From Paenibacillus beijingensis (GTDB lineage Bacteria; Bacillota; Bacilli; Paenibacillales; Paenibacillaceae): DNA of 64,000 nt. A program made the translations under genes and the position numbers. Every line of letters starts with the position of its first letter. Positions within the stretch are counted from its first letter, which is position 1. The stretch is from the NCBI RefSeq assembly GCF_000961095.1, contig NZ_CP011058.1, positions 434,001 through 498,000 of the forward strand, in the 5' to 3' direction. This document shows positions 1-8,536 of this stretch, in pieces. Below the pieces are notes generated by a model, which made no database searches, was not told the DNA's origin, and worked only from the letters and a program-made list of their open reading frames with translations.

Positions 1-52
1 TCATTCATGCGAACTGTTGTGAGACAGCGGCCGGCGCAGGCCGCCGACGGAG

Positions 53-1303
53 CTAGTCTTCTTCCTGATCGGCGGATAGCTTGCGCCTTAGACGCGCCGG
101 CCGGAGCAGCAGCAGGTATGCGGCTGTCGCCCCGACACCGGCTGCGGCAGGGGCAAGATGACCCGCCGCCATAAGGGGCATTGTCAGCGCAAGCAGCAGC
201 GGAACCGCCAGCGCAGCATTAGCCGCACGGTCGACGGCCAGCAGCGAGCGGTTGCGCCTCTCTTCGGGCAGCGGATAGACATGCCGCCAGACCGAGAAAC
301 GATGCGTCAGCCGCAGCGCCGACAACTGCACCCCGGCAATGCCAAGAAACAACAGCTGCACCGCTGCAGCGCCCCACCCCGCCAGCCAGGCCGCATCGGA
401 CAGCCAATAAACGACCAGCAGCCCGAGCAGAAGCAGCCGCAGCAGAATGCCGCCCAGCTCCGTACGGATCAACGTCAGCGTGTACCAATACCGGTAAGCG
501 TTCGATTTCCGCAGCGTTATTAGGCTTGGGATCCAAGCGGCGTAAGGACGTTTGTAGACCCGTGGCGGAAGAGCGGGGACATCGACGAACAGACCGAGAA
601 AACGGTAATAGCGGCTGCGCGTTCTCTCTTCCTCCTCGATCAGCCGCTCCCAAGGAAATGACAGCCTGCGCGGCAGCCGGTATGCCGCAGCCAGCAGTGC
701 GGCTGCCGGGAGCGTGAACAGCAGCGCTTTCCATGGCTCCACGGTCAGAAAAAAAGAAACCGCCACAGCCGTCAGCAGCCACCTAAGCAGCCGCGCAAGC
801 CGCCTGGCGCCGCTCCACGCCATCCGGCGCTCCTGCCACGAAGCAACCGTATTGGCCGCAAACAGCGCCGCGGTCATGACGGCAAGCGTCCAGGCGCCTG
901 CATTTCCGCTGCCCGCTTCGCTCCGGTACAGCGGCCAATAAACCGCCAGCGCCGCCAGCGCAAGAGCGGTTCCCGGCAGCAGGCTGCGCCGGATCGAACG
1001 CCCGATGTAGGCGGGCATAGCCGGCTCCAGCCGAAGCAGAAAGACCGTATCCGCCGGCTGCAGCCACGTCCGCAGCGGGCTCCGGCAGAGCAGCGGCGTC
1101 AGCAGCAAGACCCCGGCTGCCATTACCGGAAAATCCGGAGGGATATCGCGGATAAATGTGCCGTAACCGACCGAAGCGAGTATGAGCAGCAGCACGCTAA
1201 AACCCGGGAATCCGCTTTGCACGACGTAGCCCATATAAGGCATCATTTCGCTGCGGAAAGCGCCGGCCCGCCGCTTCCATAATTGCTCAAGCTCCCGGTT
1301 CAT
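53..1303 (-). CDS. ecsB: ABC transporter permease, EcsB family
   Basis: Polytopic membrane protein of 416 residues, close to the roughly 408 of Bacillus EcsB. Hydrophobic segments lie in the N-terminal 215 residues and again from about 280 to 400, separated by a charged stretch rich in Glu and Arg around 215-260 that ends in a 'GLFVDVP' motif; I recognise this pattern from EcsB. It would form the membrane part of the Ecs exporter together with the ATPase encoded just upstream, whose 3' end it overlaps by 17 bases, so the two are translationally coupled. In Bacillus EcsAB affects secretion, sporulation and competence; the transported substrate cannot be read from the sequence. The ATG follows a GAGGAAGA ribosome site. 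Confidence 0.82.
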   Translation of the reverse strand: MNRELEQLWKRRAGAFRSEMMPYMGYVVQSGFPGFSVLLLILASVGYGTFIRDIPPDFPVMAAGVLLLTPLLCRSPLRTWLQPADTVFLLRLEPAMPAYIGRSIRRSLLPGTALALAALAVYWPLYRSEAGSGNAGAWTLAVMTAALFAANTVASWQERRMAWSGARRLARLLRWLLTAVAVSFFLTVEPWKALLFTLPAAALLAAAYRLPRRLSFPWERLIEEEERTRSRYYRFLGLFVDVPALPPRVYKRPYAAWIPSLITLRKSNAYRYWYTLTLIRTELGGILLRLLLLGLLVVYWLSDAAWLAGWGAAAVQLLFLGIAGVQLSALRLTHRFSVWRHVYPLPEERRNRSLLAVDRAANAALAVPLLLALTMPLMAAGHLAPAAAGVGATAAYLLLLRPARLRRKLSADQEED

Positions 1304-2051
1304 CGGAATCTTCCTCCACGAGCCGGTAAAACGCTTCTTCCAGCGTTCCGCCGCTGCCGGCCGCGGCTCTTACGTCGGCGAGCGTTCCCTGCGCCGCCAC
1401 GCGGCCGCGGTGCAGCACAATGTAGCGGTCGCAATACGTCTCCACCGTGGACAAAATGTGCGAGCTCATCAAAATCGCCGCTCCGCGCCGCTTCTCTTCC
1501 ATCAGCCGCTCCAGCAGCGACCGGATGCCGAGCGGGTCGAGTCCCAGGAAAGGCTCGTCGATAATATATAGGGCCGGCTGGATGAGCAGCGCGTTCATGA
1601 TCATCACCTTCTGCTTCATCCCTTTGGACAGATGGGCGGCAAACGCCTTCCGTTTGTCCCGCATCCGGAATTCGTCCAGCAGCATTTCCAACCGCCGGCT
1701 GAATGGTTCCCGCTCCAGCCCGTATGCCATCGCGGTCAGCCGCATATGCTCCTCCACCGTCATCTCGTCAAAAAGAACCGGCGTTTCGGGCACATACGCG
1801 AATGCCCCCCGGTACGCTTCCGGATCCTGTTCCAGCTCCGCCGCCTGCACCTTCACCCGGCCTGCGTGCGGTTTCATCAGCCCGAGAATATGTTTGATCG
1901 TCGTGCTTTTGCCCGCGCCGTTGAGGCCGATCAGGCCGACCATCTCGCCGGCTTCCACATGAAAACCGACCTGATGCAGCACCGGGCGTCTCGGGCTGTA
2001 GCCTCCCGTCAAGTCTTCCACCTGCAAAATAGGTTCCGGTTGCATCCTCAT
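1287..2051 (-). CDS. ecsA: ABC transporter ATP-binding protein, EcsA-like
   Basis: Nucleotide-binding subunit of 254 residues. Walker A GLNGAGKST is at 42-50, the signature LSKGMKQ at 141-147 and Walker B LYIIDEP at 161-167. The modified signature (LSKGMKQ rather than LSGGQ) and the size are typical of EcsA-type exporters. It pairs with the overlapping EcsB-like permease. A perfect TATAAT lies 18 bases upstream of the start, so the pair may be transcribed on its own as well as by read-through from the SigY module 70 bases upstream. Two starts are possible, the first ATG (used here) and an ATG two codons later; both have an acceptable GGTGA or GAGG site. Confidence 0.85.
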   Translation of the reverse strand: MRMQPEPILQVEDLTGGYSPRRPVLHQVGFHVEAGEMVGLIGLNGAGKSTTIKHILGLMKPHAGRVKVQAAELEQDPEAYRGAFAYVPETPVLFDEMTVEEHMRLTAMAYGLEREPFSRRLEMLLDEFRMRDKRKAFAAHLSKGMKQKVMIMNALLIQPALYIIDEPFLGLDPLGIRSLLERLMEEKRRGAAILMSSHILSTVETYCDRYIVLHRGRVAAQGTLADVRAAAGSGGTLEEAFYRLVEEDSDEPGA

Positions 2052-2068
2052 TCACCTCATCACCCCCC

Positions 2069-2097
2069 ATTATAGCGGAGCGGCTTCAGGAATGGAA
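2069..2097 (-). promoter_or_regulatory. possible sigma-A promoter for ecsAB
   Basis: A perfect TATAAT (2069-2074) with a 17-base spacer to a poor -35 element TTCCAT (2092-2097). Transcription would start within about 15 bases of the ecsA start codon, so the leader would be very short. The weak -35 makes this tentative. Confidence 0.3.
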
Positions 2098-2121
2098 ACA
2101 ACCGGAAACGGGCAGAGAGAT

Positions 2122-2337
2122 TCAGCGCTCTTCTTTTCTTAACCATTTTGACCAGATGAGGTAAACGATTATCGGCATCGGCACCTGGATCAGCCCCCAA
2201 AGACCCCAAAACCAGCGCCGCTGCCCCTTCCGGCCCGCATGTACAAACAGCCATGTACTCTGGATGAGCAGCACGAGACAAAGCAGCACCCATAAGTACC
2301 ACGGGATATCCGCCGGAGTTACCTGCGTTCTATTCAT
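2122..2337 (-). CDS. YxlE-like small membrane protein (SigY operon)
   Basis: A 71-residue protein with two hydrophobic segments (about 10-30 and 45-62), separated by a short basic loop with 'RRWFWGLWGL'. Trp-rich, it resembles the PLDc_N-type membrane proteins such as Bacillus YxlE, which acts with YxlD to restrain SigY. The start ATG overlaps the 3' end of the yxlC-like gene by 8 bases, so translation is coupled. A longer open frame exists upstream, but its first 38 codons read antisense-like Cys/Arg/Ser-rich sequence inside yxlC and are not used. Role as anti-sigma accessory is inferred from position. Confidence 0.6.
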   Translation of the reverse strand: MNRTQVTPADIPWYLWVLLCLVLLIQSTWLFVHAGRKGQRRWFWGLWGLIQVPMPIIVYLIWSKWLRKEER

Positions 2338-2680
2338 GACGGACCATCCGCCTTTGCAGCCGCCGCCGGCGCCATAGGAATCCGATAGCTGCGCCCGCTG
2401 CAACCGTTGCTGCCGCCTGCAAGATGAGGACGGCTTCGAAGAAACGGGCATAGCTCCAAAGCATCAGCGCAATGATGAGTAGAGCGATAAGCCAGAACAT
2501 GCACAGATCCCTCCACAGGCGCTGGCGCTTCTCCGCTTGCACCGCCCGCACAAGTCCTTCCAGATCTTCCAGGGAAGGCGCCGTATCCCGTACCGAGCGG
2601 TCAACGATCGCAAGCTGCTGCGTCAGCTTTGTCTCAAGCTCCGGCCTGTTCTCTTCATCCTGCTTTCCGTTGTCATGCAT
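2330..2680 (-). CDS. YxlC-like anti-sigma regulator
   Basis: A 116-residue protein: acidic and polar N-terminal half (about 1-55), then two closely spaced transmembrane segments (about 57-75 and 80-98) and a very basic C-terminal tail. This is the layout of YxlC, the membrane-bound negative regulator of the ECF sigma factor SigY. The ATG lies inside the last codons of the sigma gene (8-base overlap) behind GGAGAGCA, the classic coupling of a sigma factor and its antagonist. The N-terminal part would bind the sigma factor in the cytoplasm. Function is inferred from architecture and gene order. Confidence 0.6.
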   Translation of the reverse strand: MHDNGKQDEENRPELETKLTQQLAIVDRSVRDTAPSLEDLEGLVRAVQAEKRQRLWRDLCMFWLIALLIIALMLWSYARFFEAVLILQAAATVAAGAAIGFLWRRRRLQRRMVRHE

Positions 2681-3194
2681 TGCTCTCCAGCTCCTTTCGT
2701 ACAAACGCGATTCCGTGATGGACGCGGGACTTGACGGTGCCGGTGCTCACATTCGTCATCCGGCCGATCTCCTCATACGTATACCCGTAATAATGCTTCA
2801 AAACAACCGATGTCCGCTGCTCATCCGGCAGCAGAGACAACGCTTCAACCATTTCCGGCCACCCGTCTTCCGCCTCGTTTATTTCTGACATCAGCTGTGC
2901 GGTGCCGTACTCCCGCTGCAAGCGGCTGCGTCTCGATTGTTTGCGTTTTTCATCCAGAAACAAACGGGTGGCGATTTTGACCAGCCAGGTCGAAAATGCC
3001 GCCCGGCCTTCAAAGCTGTGAATTTGCTCAATAGCCTTGATCATCGTCTCCTGCGTCAAATCTTCGGCCAGCGACGGCTGCAGCGATATTTTCATCAGAT
3101 AGCGCTTGACGTACAAATAATGATTTTGCAAAAGAACGGCAAACGCGCGTTCATTTCCTTTTTTGGCTTGTTTGATCAGCTGCGTCTCGTCCAT
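2673..3194 (-). CDS. sigY: ECF RNA polymerase sigma factor, SigY-type
   Basis: A 173-residue extracytoplasmic-function sigma factor. Region 2 (about 5-75) includes 'LTQETMIKAIEQIHSFEG' and 'FSTWLVKIATRLFLDEKRK'; region 4 (about 115-165) contains the helix-turn-helix 'YTYEEIGRMTNVSTGTVKSR'. It directs RNA polymerase to a small stress regulon and usually to its own operon. Assignment to the SigY group rests on the neighbours: YxlC- and YxlE-like genes follow in overlapping frames and an ABC exporter pair precedes with a 12-base gap. In Bacillus subtilis the order is sigY-yxlCDEFG, so here the ABC genes stand in front rather than behind. ATG follows GGAGTTGCC. Confidence 0.78.
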   Translation of the reverse strand: MDETQLIKQAKKGNERAFAVLLQNHYLYVKRYLMKISLQPSLAEDLTQETMIKAIEQIHSFEGRAAFSTWLVKIATRLFLDEKRKQSRRSRLQREYGTAQLMSEINEAEDGWPEMVEALSLLPDEQRTSVVLKHYYGYTYEEIGRMTNVSTGTVKSRVHHGIAFVRKELESNA

Positions 3195-3206
3195 GGCAAC
3201 TCCATC

Positions 3207-4040
3207 TTAAACGTGATGTTCCAAAAAGGTATGCCGTTCGTTCCATTTGGCAAGCGATTGCAGCAGAAAAACGTTAATGACCAGCAGCACAGCGCCGATT
3301 ACGAGCAGCACGAGCGGGCTCAACAAGAGCAGTCCGGTCGCCTGGCTGACAACAAGACCGAGCACCGGCAGCACGACGAGACCCCCGAGCTGGAACGCTT
3401 CCTGGAACCCTTTGACCTTGGCGGAAATAAATACGTTGATCAAAATAACAAACACGCTGACAACCGGCACCACGACCAGCATCAACACGAGCCAGCTTAC
3501 ATTCGGAAAAATCAGCCGGCCGAACATCGGATAAGCAACGGCATCGACCACGATCCCGTATGCCGCAAAAGCGCCCGCCGTCAAAAGGATCGACGGCACG
3601 AAAGCAGCCAGCATTTTTCCGAGAAACAGCTCTTTCATCGTGATCGGCGTATACAGCAGCCCTTCCAGCGTTTTGCGCTCTTTTTCGCCGGCGAAACTGT
3701 TGGCCGTAATGATGCTGGACGACATGATCGGAATAAGCAAAAAGAACGGCGCGAACATATACAAACTGAGATAATAAACGAGCCGGTGGTTATCGGTCGG
3801 CATCGATGTGAGGTCCGGCTGCCCGCCGGAACCTGAAACCGACTGCAGCAGCGGCAGCAGCTTTTCGAAATTGCCCAGAGCGGACAAATCAAGCAGCCGC
3901 GACGCGATAAGCAGGCCTCCCGGCAGCACAACGCCCATCAGCAGCGGCACGATCAGCATCGGCAGCCATAGCTGAACGCTCGCGCGCACCGCGTATATAT
4001 CTTTTTTGGCAATCGTCCAAACTGCTTTTTTATCCGGCAT
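3207..4040 (-). CDS. ABC transporter permease (YxlG-like, ABC-2 type)
   Basis: A 277-residue membrane protein with about six hydrophobic segments. The first (about 22-45) is followed by a 60-residue extracytoplasmic loop, then five closely spaced segments, the pattern of ABC-2/NatB-type exporter permeases. It contains the typical 'NSFAGEKERKTLEGLLYTPI' region just after the second segment, where permease and ATPase meet. The ATG overlaps the ATPase gene by 11 bases and has an AGGAGGAGC site. A longer open frame exists, but its first 65 codons lie wholly within the ATPase gene. With the preceding ATPase it should form the YxlFG-type exporter that in Bacillus is under SigY control; substrate unknown. 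Confidence 0.75.
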   Translation of the reverse strand: MPDKKAVWTIAKKDIYAVRASVQLWLPMLIVPLLMGVVLPGGLLIASRLLDLSALGNFEKLLPLLQSVSGSGGQPDLTSMPTDNHRLVYYLSLYMFAPFFLLIPIMSSSIITANSFAGEKERKTLEGLLYTPITMKELFLGKMLAAFVPSILLTAGAFAAYGIVVDAVAYPMFGRLIFPNVSWLVLMLVVVPVVSVFVILINVFISAKVKGFQEAFQLGGLVVLPVLGLVVSQATGLLLLSPLVLLVIGAVLLVINVFLLQSLAKWNERHTFLEHHV

Positions 4041-4932
4041 GAGTGCTCCTCCTAATTTGAAAATAAATACTTTCCAGATCGGCGTTTCTCGTCTTCGCTT
4101 CGTACAGCTCCCCGGCGCCGGTGAGCCGCCGCAGCAGCTCCGGCATCCGTTCGCGGCCCGGCACCGTAAACCGGAAGCGGTCATCGCCCAGCCGAACGGG
4201 ATGGAACTCGGCGAACCTCTCGAGCGGCTCGCCAAGAACCGCCTCTACCTCCACCGTCCGCTCGCGAATATATTTTCGTTCAAGCTCTTTTCTCGTGCCT
4301 TCCTCGAGTTTGGTCCCGTTCTCCATAAAAAGAAACCGGGTGCACACCTCTTCCAGCTGGCTCAGAACATGGGAGCATATGAGAACCGTCGTTTGCTCGT
4401 ATTTGTTGAGCGTTTTAATATGCTCCAGGACGCGCTGCGTTCCGTCGGGGTCAAGCCCGTTGGTCGGCTCATCGAGCAGCAGGACGGCCGGTCGATGCAG
4501 CAGCACCTTGGCGAGGCCTAGCCTTTTTTTCATGCCCGTACTGTACGTTCCGACGCTCCGCTCCACAAAAGGACGGAGCTCCAGCAAATCAATCAGCTCC
4601 TCGATGCGCCCGGGATTGCCGACGCGGAACAGATCGGCAAAAAACTTCAGGTTCGCCCGCCCGCTCATATGCTCATACAATCCCGGCTGTTCCGTAAGCG
4701 TCCCGCATAAAGAACGCACCTGCTCCCCCTGCCGTATCGGGTCCAGCCCCTGCACCCTCACCTGTCCCGACGTCGGGGCGAGCAGGCCGTTCAGCAGCCG
4801 TATAATCGTTGTTTTGCCGGCGCCGTTCGGCCCTAGCATGCCGACGATTTCCCCTTTGCCGATCCGCAAATCCAGCTCTCTCACGGCGCGGTTGCCGCCG
4901 AACGTCTTTGTCAATTGCCGCGTGTCAATCAT
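4030..4932 (-). CDS. ABC transporter ATP-binding protein (YxlF-like)
   Basis: A 300-residue ATPase. Walker A GPNGAGKT is at 34-41, signature STGMKKR at 131-137 and Walker B VLLLDEP at 150-156. The C-terminal 80 residues form the extra domain typical of NatA/CcmA-like exporter ATPases. The start chosen is ATG at 4932, with AAGGAG 9 bases before it and the usual 'MIDTRQLTKTFGG' N-terminus. An in-frame extension of 41 charged codons is open but lacks a good ribosome site. First gene of the apparent ABC-SigY-YxlC-YxlE transcription unit. Confidence 0.83.
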   Translation of the reverse strand: MIDTRQLTKTFGGNRAVRELDLRIGKGEIVGMLGPNGAGKTTIIRLLNGLLAPTSGQVRVQGLDPIRQGEQVRSLCGTLTEQPGLYEHMSGRANLKFFADLFRVGNPGRIEELIDLLELRPFVERSVGTYSTGMKKRLGLAKVLLHRPAVLLLDEPTNGLDPDGTQRVLEHIKTLNKYEQTTVLICSHVLSQLEEVCTRFLFMENGTKLEEGTRKELERKYIRERTVEVEAVLGEPLERFAEFHPVRLGDDRFRFTVPGRERMPELLRRLTGAGELYEAKTRNADLESIYFQIRRSTHAG

Positions 4933-5082
4933 AAAATCCCTCTCCTTAAAATCGAACTCCGGTGACTTTGATTCCTCTCGGCCTTCCTTTTCACCGTTCA
5001 TTCCGGCCTTTTCCTGTTTGACGCGCGGCACAGCCGAATCGTTCAATACCTCCAAATAAATTTTTCCGGCGAAAAAAACAGA

Positions 5083-5112
5083 AAGCGGGCCCCTCGTTAC
5101 AGGGGCCCGCTT
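5083..5112 (-). terminator. intrinsic terminator after the DEAD-box helicase gene
   Basis: Perfect 12-bp stem (AAGCGGGCCCCT paired with its complement) with a 6-base loop, followed on the minus strand by a run of seven T. It ends the helicase transcript and separates it from the SigY module. Confidence 0.9.
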
Positions 5113-5168
5113 ACGGTGCTTGAAGCGGTTAGATCGTTATTCTGATCCAACAGAGGAGTCTGCAATGA

Positions 5169-6674
5169 TCATTTATCGCCGCCGCTGCGCTTCGCCTTCA
5201 GCCATTTGGGAGCGCCCTTGTCTTTGCGTTCCCGTTCGCGCTGCGCTTTGGACTTGCCGGAACGCTCGTCCGCTTTCGTTTTTCCTCTGGACGGGTGTGC
5301 CGCTCCGGCTCCCGCTCCCGGCCTGCTCTGCGCTGCGCTTTGCGCGCCCTTATGGCTGCGCGCGCCTCTAGCTGCAGCCTCTCTTTGGGCCGCACCGTGA
5401 ACCGTTACTTCTTTTTCGTCACGTCCGTACTGCTGCTGCGGGCGGTCTTTTTTACCGTTCTGCGGTTCCGGGTGCGCCGCTGTCGCTGTCCGCCGTTTGC
5501 CGGCAGACGACGATGCTGAAGCCGGACGGCGCCGCAGCGAATCCGGGCTGTGAAGCTCGCCTTTATACATAACTTGTTCCGGCAGTTCGATCCCAAGCTG
5601 CTTGCGGAATTTGTCCATAATGAAAATTTCTTGCGGCGTTACGATGTTGACGACCGTGCCCGGCCGGCCCATCCGTCCCGTTCGTCCCGCACGGTGCACG
5701 TAATGATCGGCATCGATCGGCGGATCGAGATTGACGACGAGCGGCAGTCCTTCGATGTCAAGGCCGCGGGCCGCGACATCCGTCGCCAGCAGCAGCTGGC
5801 AGCGGCCGTCGCGGAAGCGGGCCAGCGTCGCCGCCCGGCGCTGCTTGTCCGCGTCGCCGTACAGCGTCTCCACGGTGAAGCCTTCATAGCTCAGCTTCGC
5901 TTCCCAGTTAGCGATCTGATCCGTATCGTTCAGGAACAGCAGCGCCGAAGACGGCTCCAGCAGCCGCAAAATCCGGCGCGCGGTGTCCGTTTTTTCCCGT
6001 TTGTCGCAAACGAGATAAAACTGCTTGATCGTTTCCGATACGCGGCTTTTCGGAGTGATATCGATGCGGACGAAATCATTCATCCATTTCCGTTCCAGCT
6101 CCGCCATCGCTTGGGGATAAGTCGCCGAAAAGAATGCGATTTGCCTGCTTCGGGGAGCAGCCGCAAATAGCGCCTCCACCTCACGGACGGAACCGAGCTG
6201 AAATACTTGATCCGCTTCGTCGATGACGATCGACTGCAAGCCGGACAGCTTCAGCTTCCTCATCTTCAGCAGCTCGTGAATCCGGCCCGGCGTGCCGACA
6301 ATGAGCTGCGGATGCTGCTTCATCTTCTCCAGCTGCCGTTTGAGCGCGGCGCCGCCGATGAGCTGCTGCACGCGGATTCCAAGCGATTCACCGTACTGCT
6401 CGGCGACACGGTAAATTTGCATCGCCAGCTCCTGGGTCGGAGACAGTACAATCGTCTGGATCGCCGGGCTTGCCGCATCCATCCGCTGCAGCAGCGGCAG
6501 CAAGTAAGCAAGCGTCTTGCCCGTACCTGTCTGCGATCCCGCCGACACGTCTTTGCCTGCTAGCAGCAGCGGCAGCGCCTGCTCCTGCACCGCTGTCGGT
6601 TCCGTAATTCCGTTCTCTGCCAAACGCGCGATCAAAGCATCGGCAATGCCGAGCTGTTTCCATTTATTATCCAT
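5169..6674 (-). CDS. DEAD-box ATP-dependent RNA helicase
   Basis: A 501-residue protein with the two RecA-like domains in residues 1-360. Walker A SQTGTGKT is at 47-54, DEAD at 152-155, SAT at 183-185 and 'HRAGRTGRMG' in the second domain. From about 375 on it is a low-complexity tail of Lys, Arg, Ala, Gln and Gly, probably disordered and RNA-binding, as in the CshA/CshB type helicases. Likely unwinds structured RNA in ribosome assembly or mRNA decay. Which Csh paralogue it matches cannot be decided here. Monocistronic, with its own terminator. The ribosome site before the ATG is weak. Confidence 0.88.
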   Translation of the reverse strand: MDNKWKQLGIADALIARLAENGITEPTAVQEQALPLLLAGKDVSAGSQTGTGKTLAYLLPLLQRMDAASPAIQTIVLSPTQELAMQIYRVAEQYGESLGIRVQQLIGGAALKRQLEKMKQHPQLIVGTPGRIHELLKMRKLKLSGLQSIVIDEADQVFQLGSVREVEALFAAAPRSRQIAFFSATYPQAMAELERKWMNDFVRIDITPKSRVSETIKQFYLVCDKREKTDTARRILRLLEPSSALLFLNDTDQIANWEAKLSYEGFTVETLYGDADKQRRAATLARFRDGRCQLLLATDVAARGLDIEGLPLVVNLDPPIDADHYVHRAGRTGRMGRPGTVVNIVTPQEIFIMDKFRKQLGIELPEQVMYKGELHSPDSLRRRPASASSSAGKRRTATAAHPEPQNGKKDRPQQQYGRDEKEVTVHGAAQREAAARGARSHKGAQSAAQSRPGAGAGAAHPSRGKTKADERSGKSKAQRERERKDKGAPKWLKAKRSGGDK

Positions 6675-6880
6675 TAGATAACGTTGTCCCTACTTTCTTT
6701 TACCTGATCGTTCTTTCATCATTGTTTCCGCTTCCCGTCTTGCGCATGATATCCGGCGGCATCGTTTCTCTTTCGCATCGTTGCATATGGCGGAATGGTC
6801 TGACCGGCGCCTTGGCGTGATCCGGGAGAGGCGCGCGGGTTCGCAAATCGGGCGTATACGCCACGAGCGGATTGCAGCGC

Positions 6881-7654
6881 TTATTTCCGGTCGAGCATCG
6901 GCCCGGCAATCCGGTCGGCCAAGCGCGGAAACAGCTGATACAGCTTGATTCCGGCTGCCGCCAGCCACGGCAGGTCCAGCTCCGCCCTTGGCCGCTCGAT
7001 GATGCCGGCAATCCGATCGGCCACTTTGTCCGGCGTCATCATAAACCGTTTGACATTCCGCACGTAGGACCCGCTTGGGTCCGCCTGCTCGAAAAAAGGC
7101 GTGTCGATCGGACCGGGATTGACAGCCGAGACGAATACGCCGCTTCCTCTCAGTTCGTGCCTGAGGGCGTTGGTCAAACCGAGAACGGCGTGCTTGCTTG
7201 CCGTATATCCCGTCGATTTGGGGGTGCCGATCTTGCCCGCCATCGAAGCGATATTAACGATATGGCCTTGCCCGCGGGCGGCCATATGGGGCAGCACCGC
7301 TTTCGTACAGCGGACGATGCCCATATAATTCGTATTCATCATTTCCGAAAAATCGCCGATCGGCGCATCCATAAACGGCTTGAACCGTCCAAAACCCGCA
7401 TTGTTGATCAGCGCATCAATCCGTCCGTACCGCTTCATAATCTGTGCGACCGTTTCGTTAACGCCCTTTTCGTCGGTCACATCCAGGACATACCGCCCGT
7501 GGCTCCCCGCTATTGCAGCCGACGCTTGCTCCAGCTTCTCCAAGCTGCGGGCGCACAGCACCGGAACGGCTCCCCGCTGCGCCAGCTTGCGGGCTGTAAG
7601 CGCGCCGATACCGCTCGAAGCGCCGGTTATCATAATTACTTTATCCTTTATCAT
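6881..7654 (-). CDS. short-chain dehydrogenase/reductase (SDR)
   Basis: A 257-residue classical SDR. It has the cofactor motif TGASSGIG near residue 10, NNAG around 85-88, catalytic Ser in 'NIASMAG' (about 136) and YTASK (about 150-154) with the catalytic Tyr and Lys. The C-terminal tail is basic and hydrophobic, like the YqjQ/DltE-type enzymes. It would reduce a carbonyl or oxidise an alcohol with NAD(P)H; substrate unknown. An AGGTGAGAG ribosome site stands before the ATG. It is 206 bases from the helicase gene downstream, and shares a bidirectional hairpin region with cheX upstream. Confidence 0.85.
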   Translation of the reverse strand: MIKDKVIMITGASSGIGALTARKLAQRGAVPVLCARSLEKLEQASAAIAGSHGRYVLDVTDEKGVNETVAQIMKRYGRIDALINNAGFGRFKPFMDAPIGDFSEMMNTNYMGIVRCTKAVLPHMAARGQGHIVNIASMAGKIGTPKSTGYTASKHAVLGLTNALRHELRGSGVFVSAVNPGPIDTPFFEQADPSGSYVRNVKRFMMTPDKVADRIAGIIERPRAELDLPWLAAAGIKLYQLFPRLADRIAGPMLDRK

Positions 7655-7793
7655 CCGCTCTCACCTGTTCCCAGTGTACTTCAAAGCCCGCCTGCACGCA
7701 AAACAAAAACGGCCGCTGTTCCGCTTGAGCGGCGGCCGATATTCGAAGATGAGGACTTCGGAACTATGAAATCGTTTGCAAGGGCCTACAAAA

Positions 7794-7824
7794 TGAAAAA
7801 AAGCTCCCCCGGAAGCTTTTTTCA
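7794..7824. terminator. bidirectional intrinsic terminator
   Basis: The AAAAAAGCT / AGCTTTTTT stem with a short C/G-rich loop has A runs on the left and T runs on the right, so it could work in both directions. Functionally it should end cheX transcription (minus strand) 85 bases after its stop. Confidence 0.75.
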
Positions 7825-7908
7825 TGATACGATGCGTTTAACATCTATTCATTTATTCGATTCATGTTACACTCCGGTCTGCATGTGCAAAGTGAAGCTT
7901 ATTTTCGC

Positions 7909-8370
7909 TTATGAAGCGATCAGCACCTGGATGTCAAGTTGTCCGATCCCGTGCAGGAAAAGCGGTACCGTTAACGCTTTGCGTTCCTTAAAACCGGCCG
8001 CTTGCGCGGAATGCATAACTTTGGGAGGCGTGATGTCAACGATTACCCCTTGATTGTACAAGCGGGTGCTTGCATTGCCGCTGATCATATTGCCAAGCTC
8101 CGAGATGGCGCTTCTGCCCATTTCGTCCAGTTCGGATACGGCAAATCCGCCCATCATGGCGGAGATCAGCTTCAAAGCGACTTCTTCGCTAAGTCCGAAT
8201 ACGATATCTCCGCTCATTTGGCCGTTCAGCCCGATTTGGATCCAGATATAATTTTCGACGAATTTAATATCTTTCAGACCTAACTGACCTGTTTCCGGAC
8301 GAATTTGACAGACCTGTTCGATGACCGTCATCGCGGATTCCAAAAACGAATTTATGTATTCAGCCTTCAT
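7909..8370 (-). CDS. CheX-like chemotaxis protein (CheC/CheX family)
   Basis: A 153-residue protein of the CheC/CheX/FliY phosphatase group. It shows one E-x-x-N signature, 'ISELGNMISGNAS' (about 87-99), the helix that dephosphorylates CheY-P in CheX, and no N-terminal flagellar-switch domain. The ATG at 8370 is preferred: it follows GAGAGGCGAGAATG and gives the family N-terminus 'MKAEYINSFLES'. A TTG nine codons upstream is less likely. It stands alone, divergent from a phospholipase gene, with no other chemotaxis gene in the window. Role in CheY-P removal is inferred from family membership. Confidence 0.75.
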   Translation of the reverse strand: MKAEYINSFLESAMTVIEQVCQIRPETGQLGLKDIKFVENYIWIQIGLNGQMSGDIVFGLSEEVALKLISAMMGGFAVSELDEMGRSAISELGNMISGNASTRLYNQGVIVDITPPKVMHSAQAAGFKERKALTVPLFLHGIGQLDIQVLIAS

Positions 8371-8536
8371 ACGAACATTCTCGCCTCTCTTCGACAATTT
8401 TCTCGTTCTCCCTTATCACTCGCCTAATTATACTAGATTATATAGGACAAGTATACTAAAAATAACAATATTGCGACTTTGGGCCTAAATTGTCAAGGAG
8501 GCAATCAGTTCTAATTTTTCCTACCGGAGGATGAGA

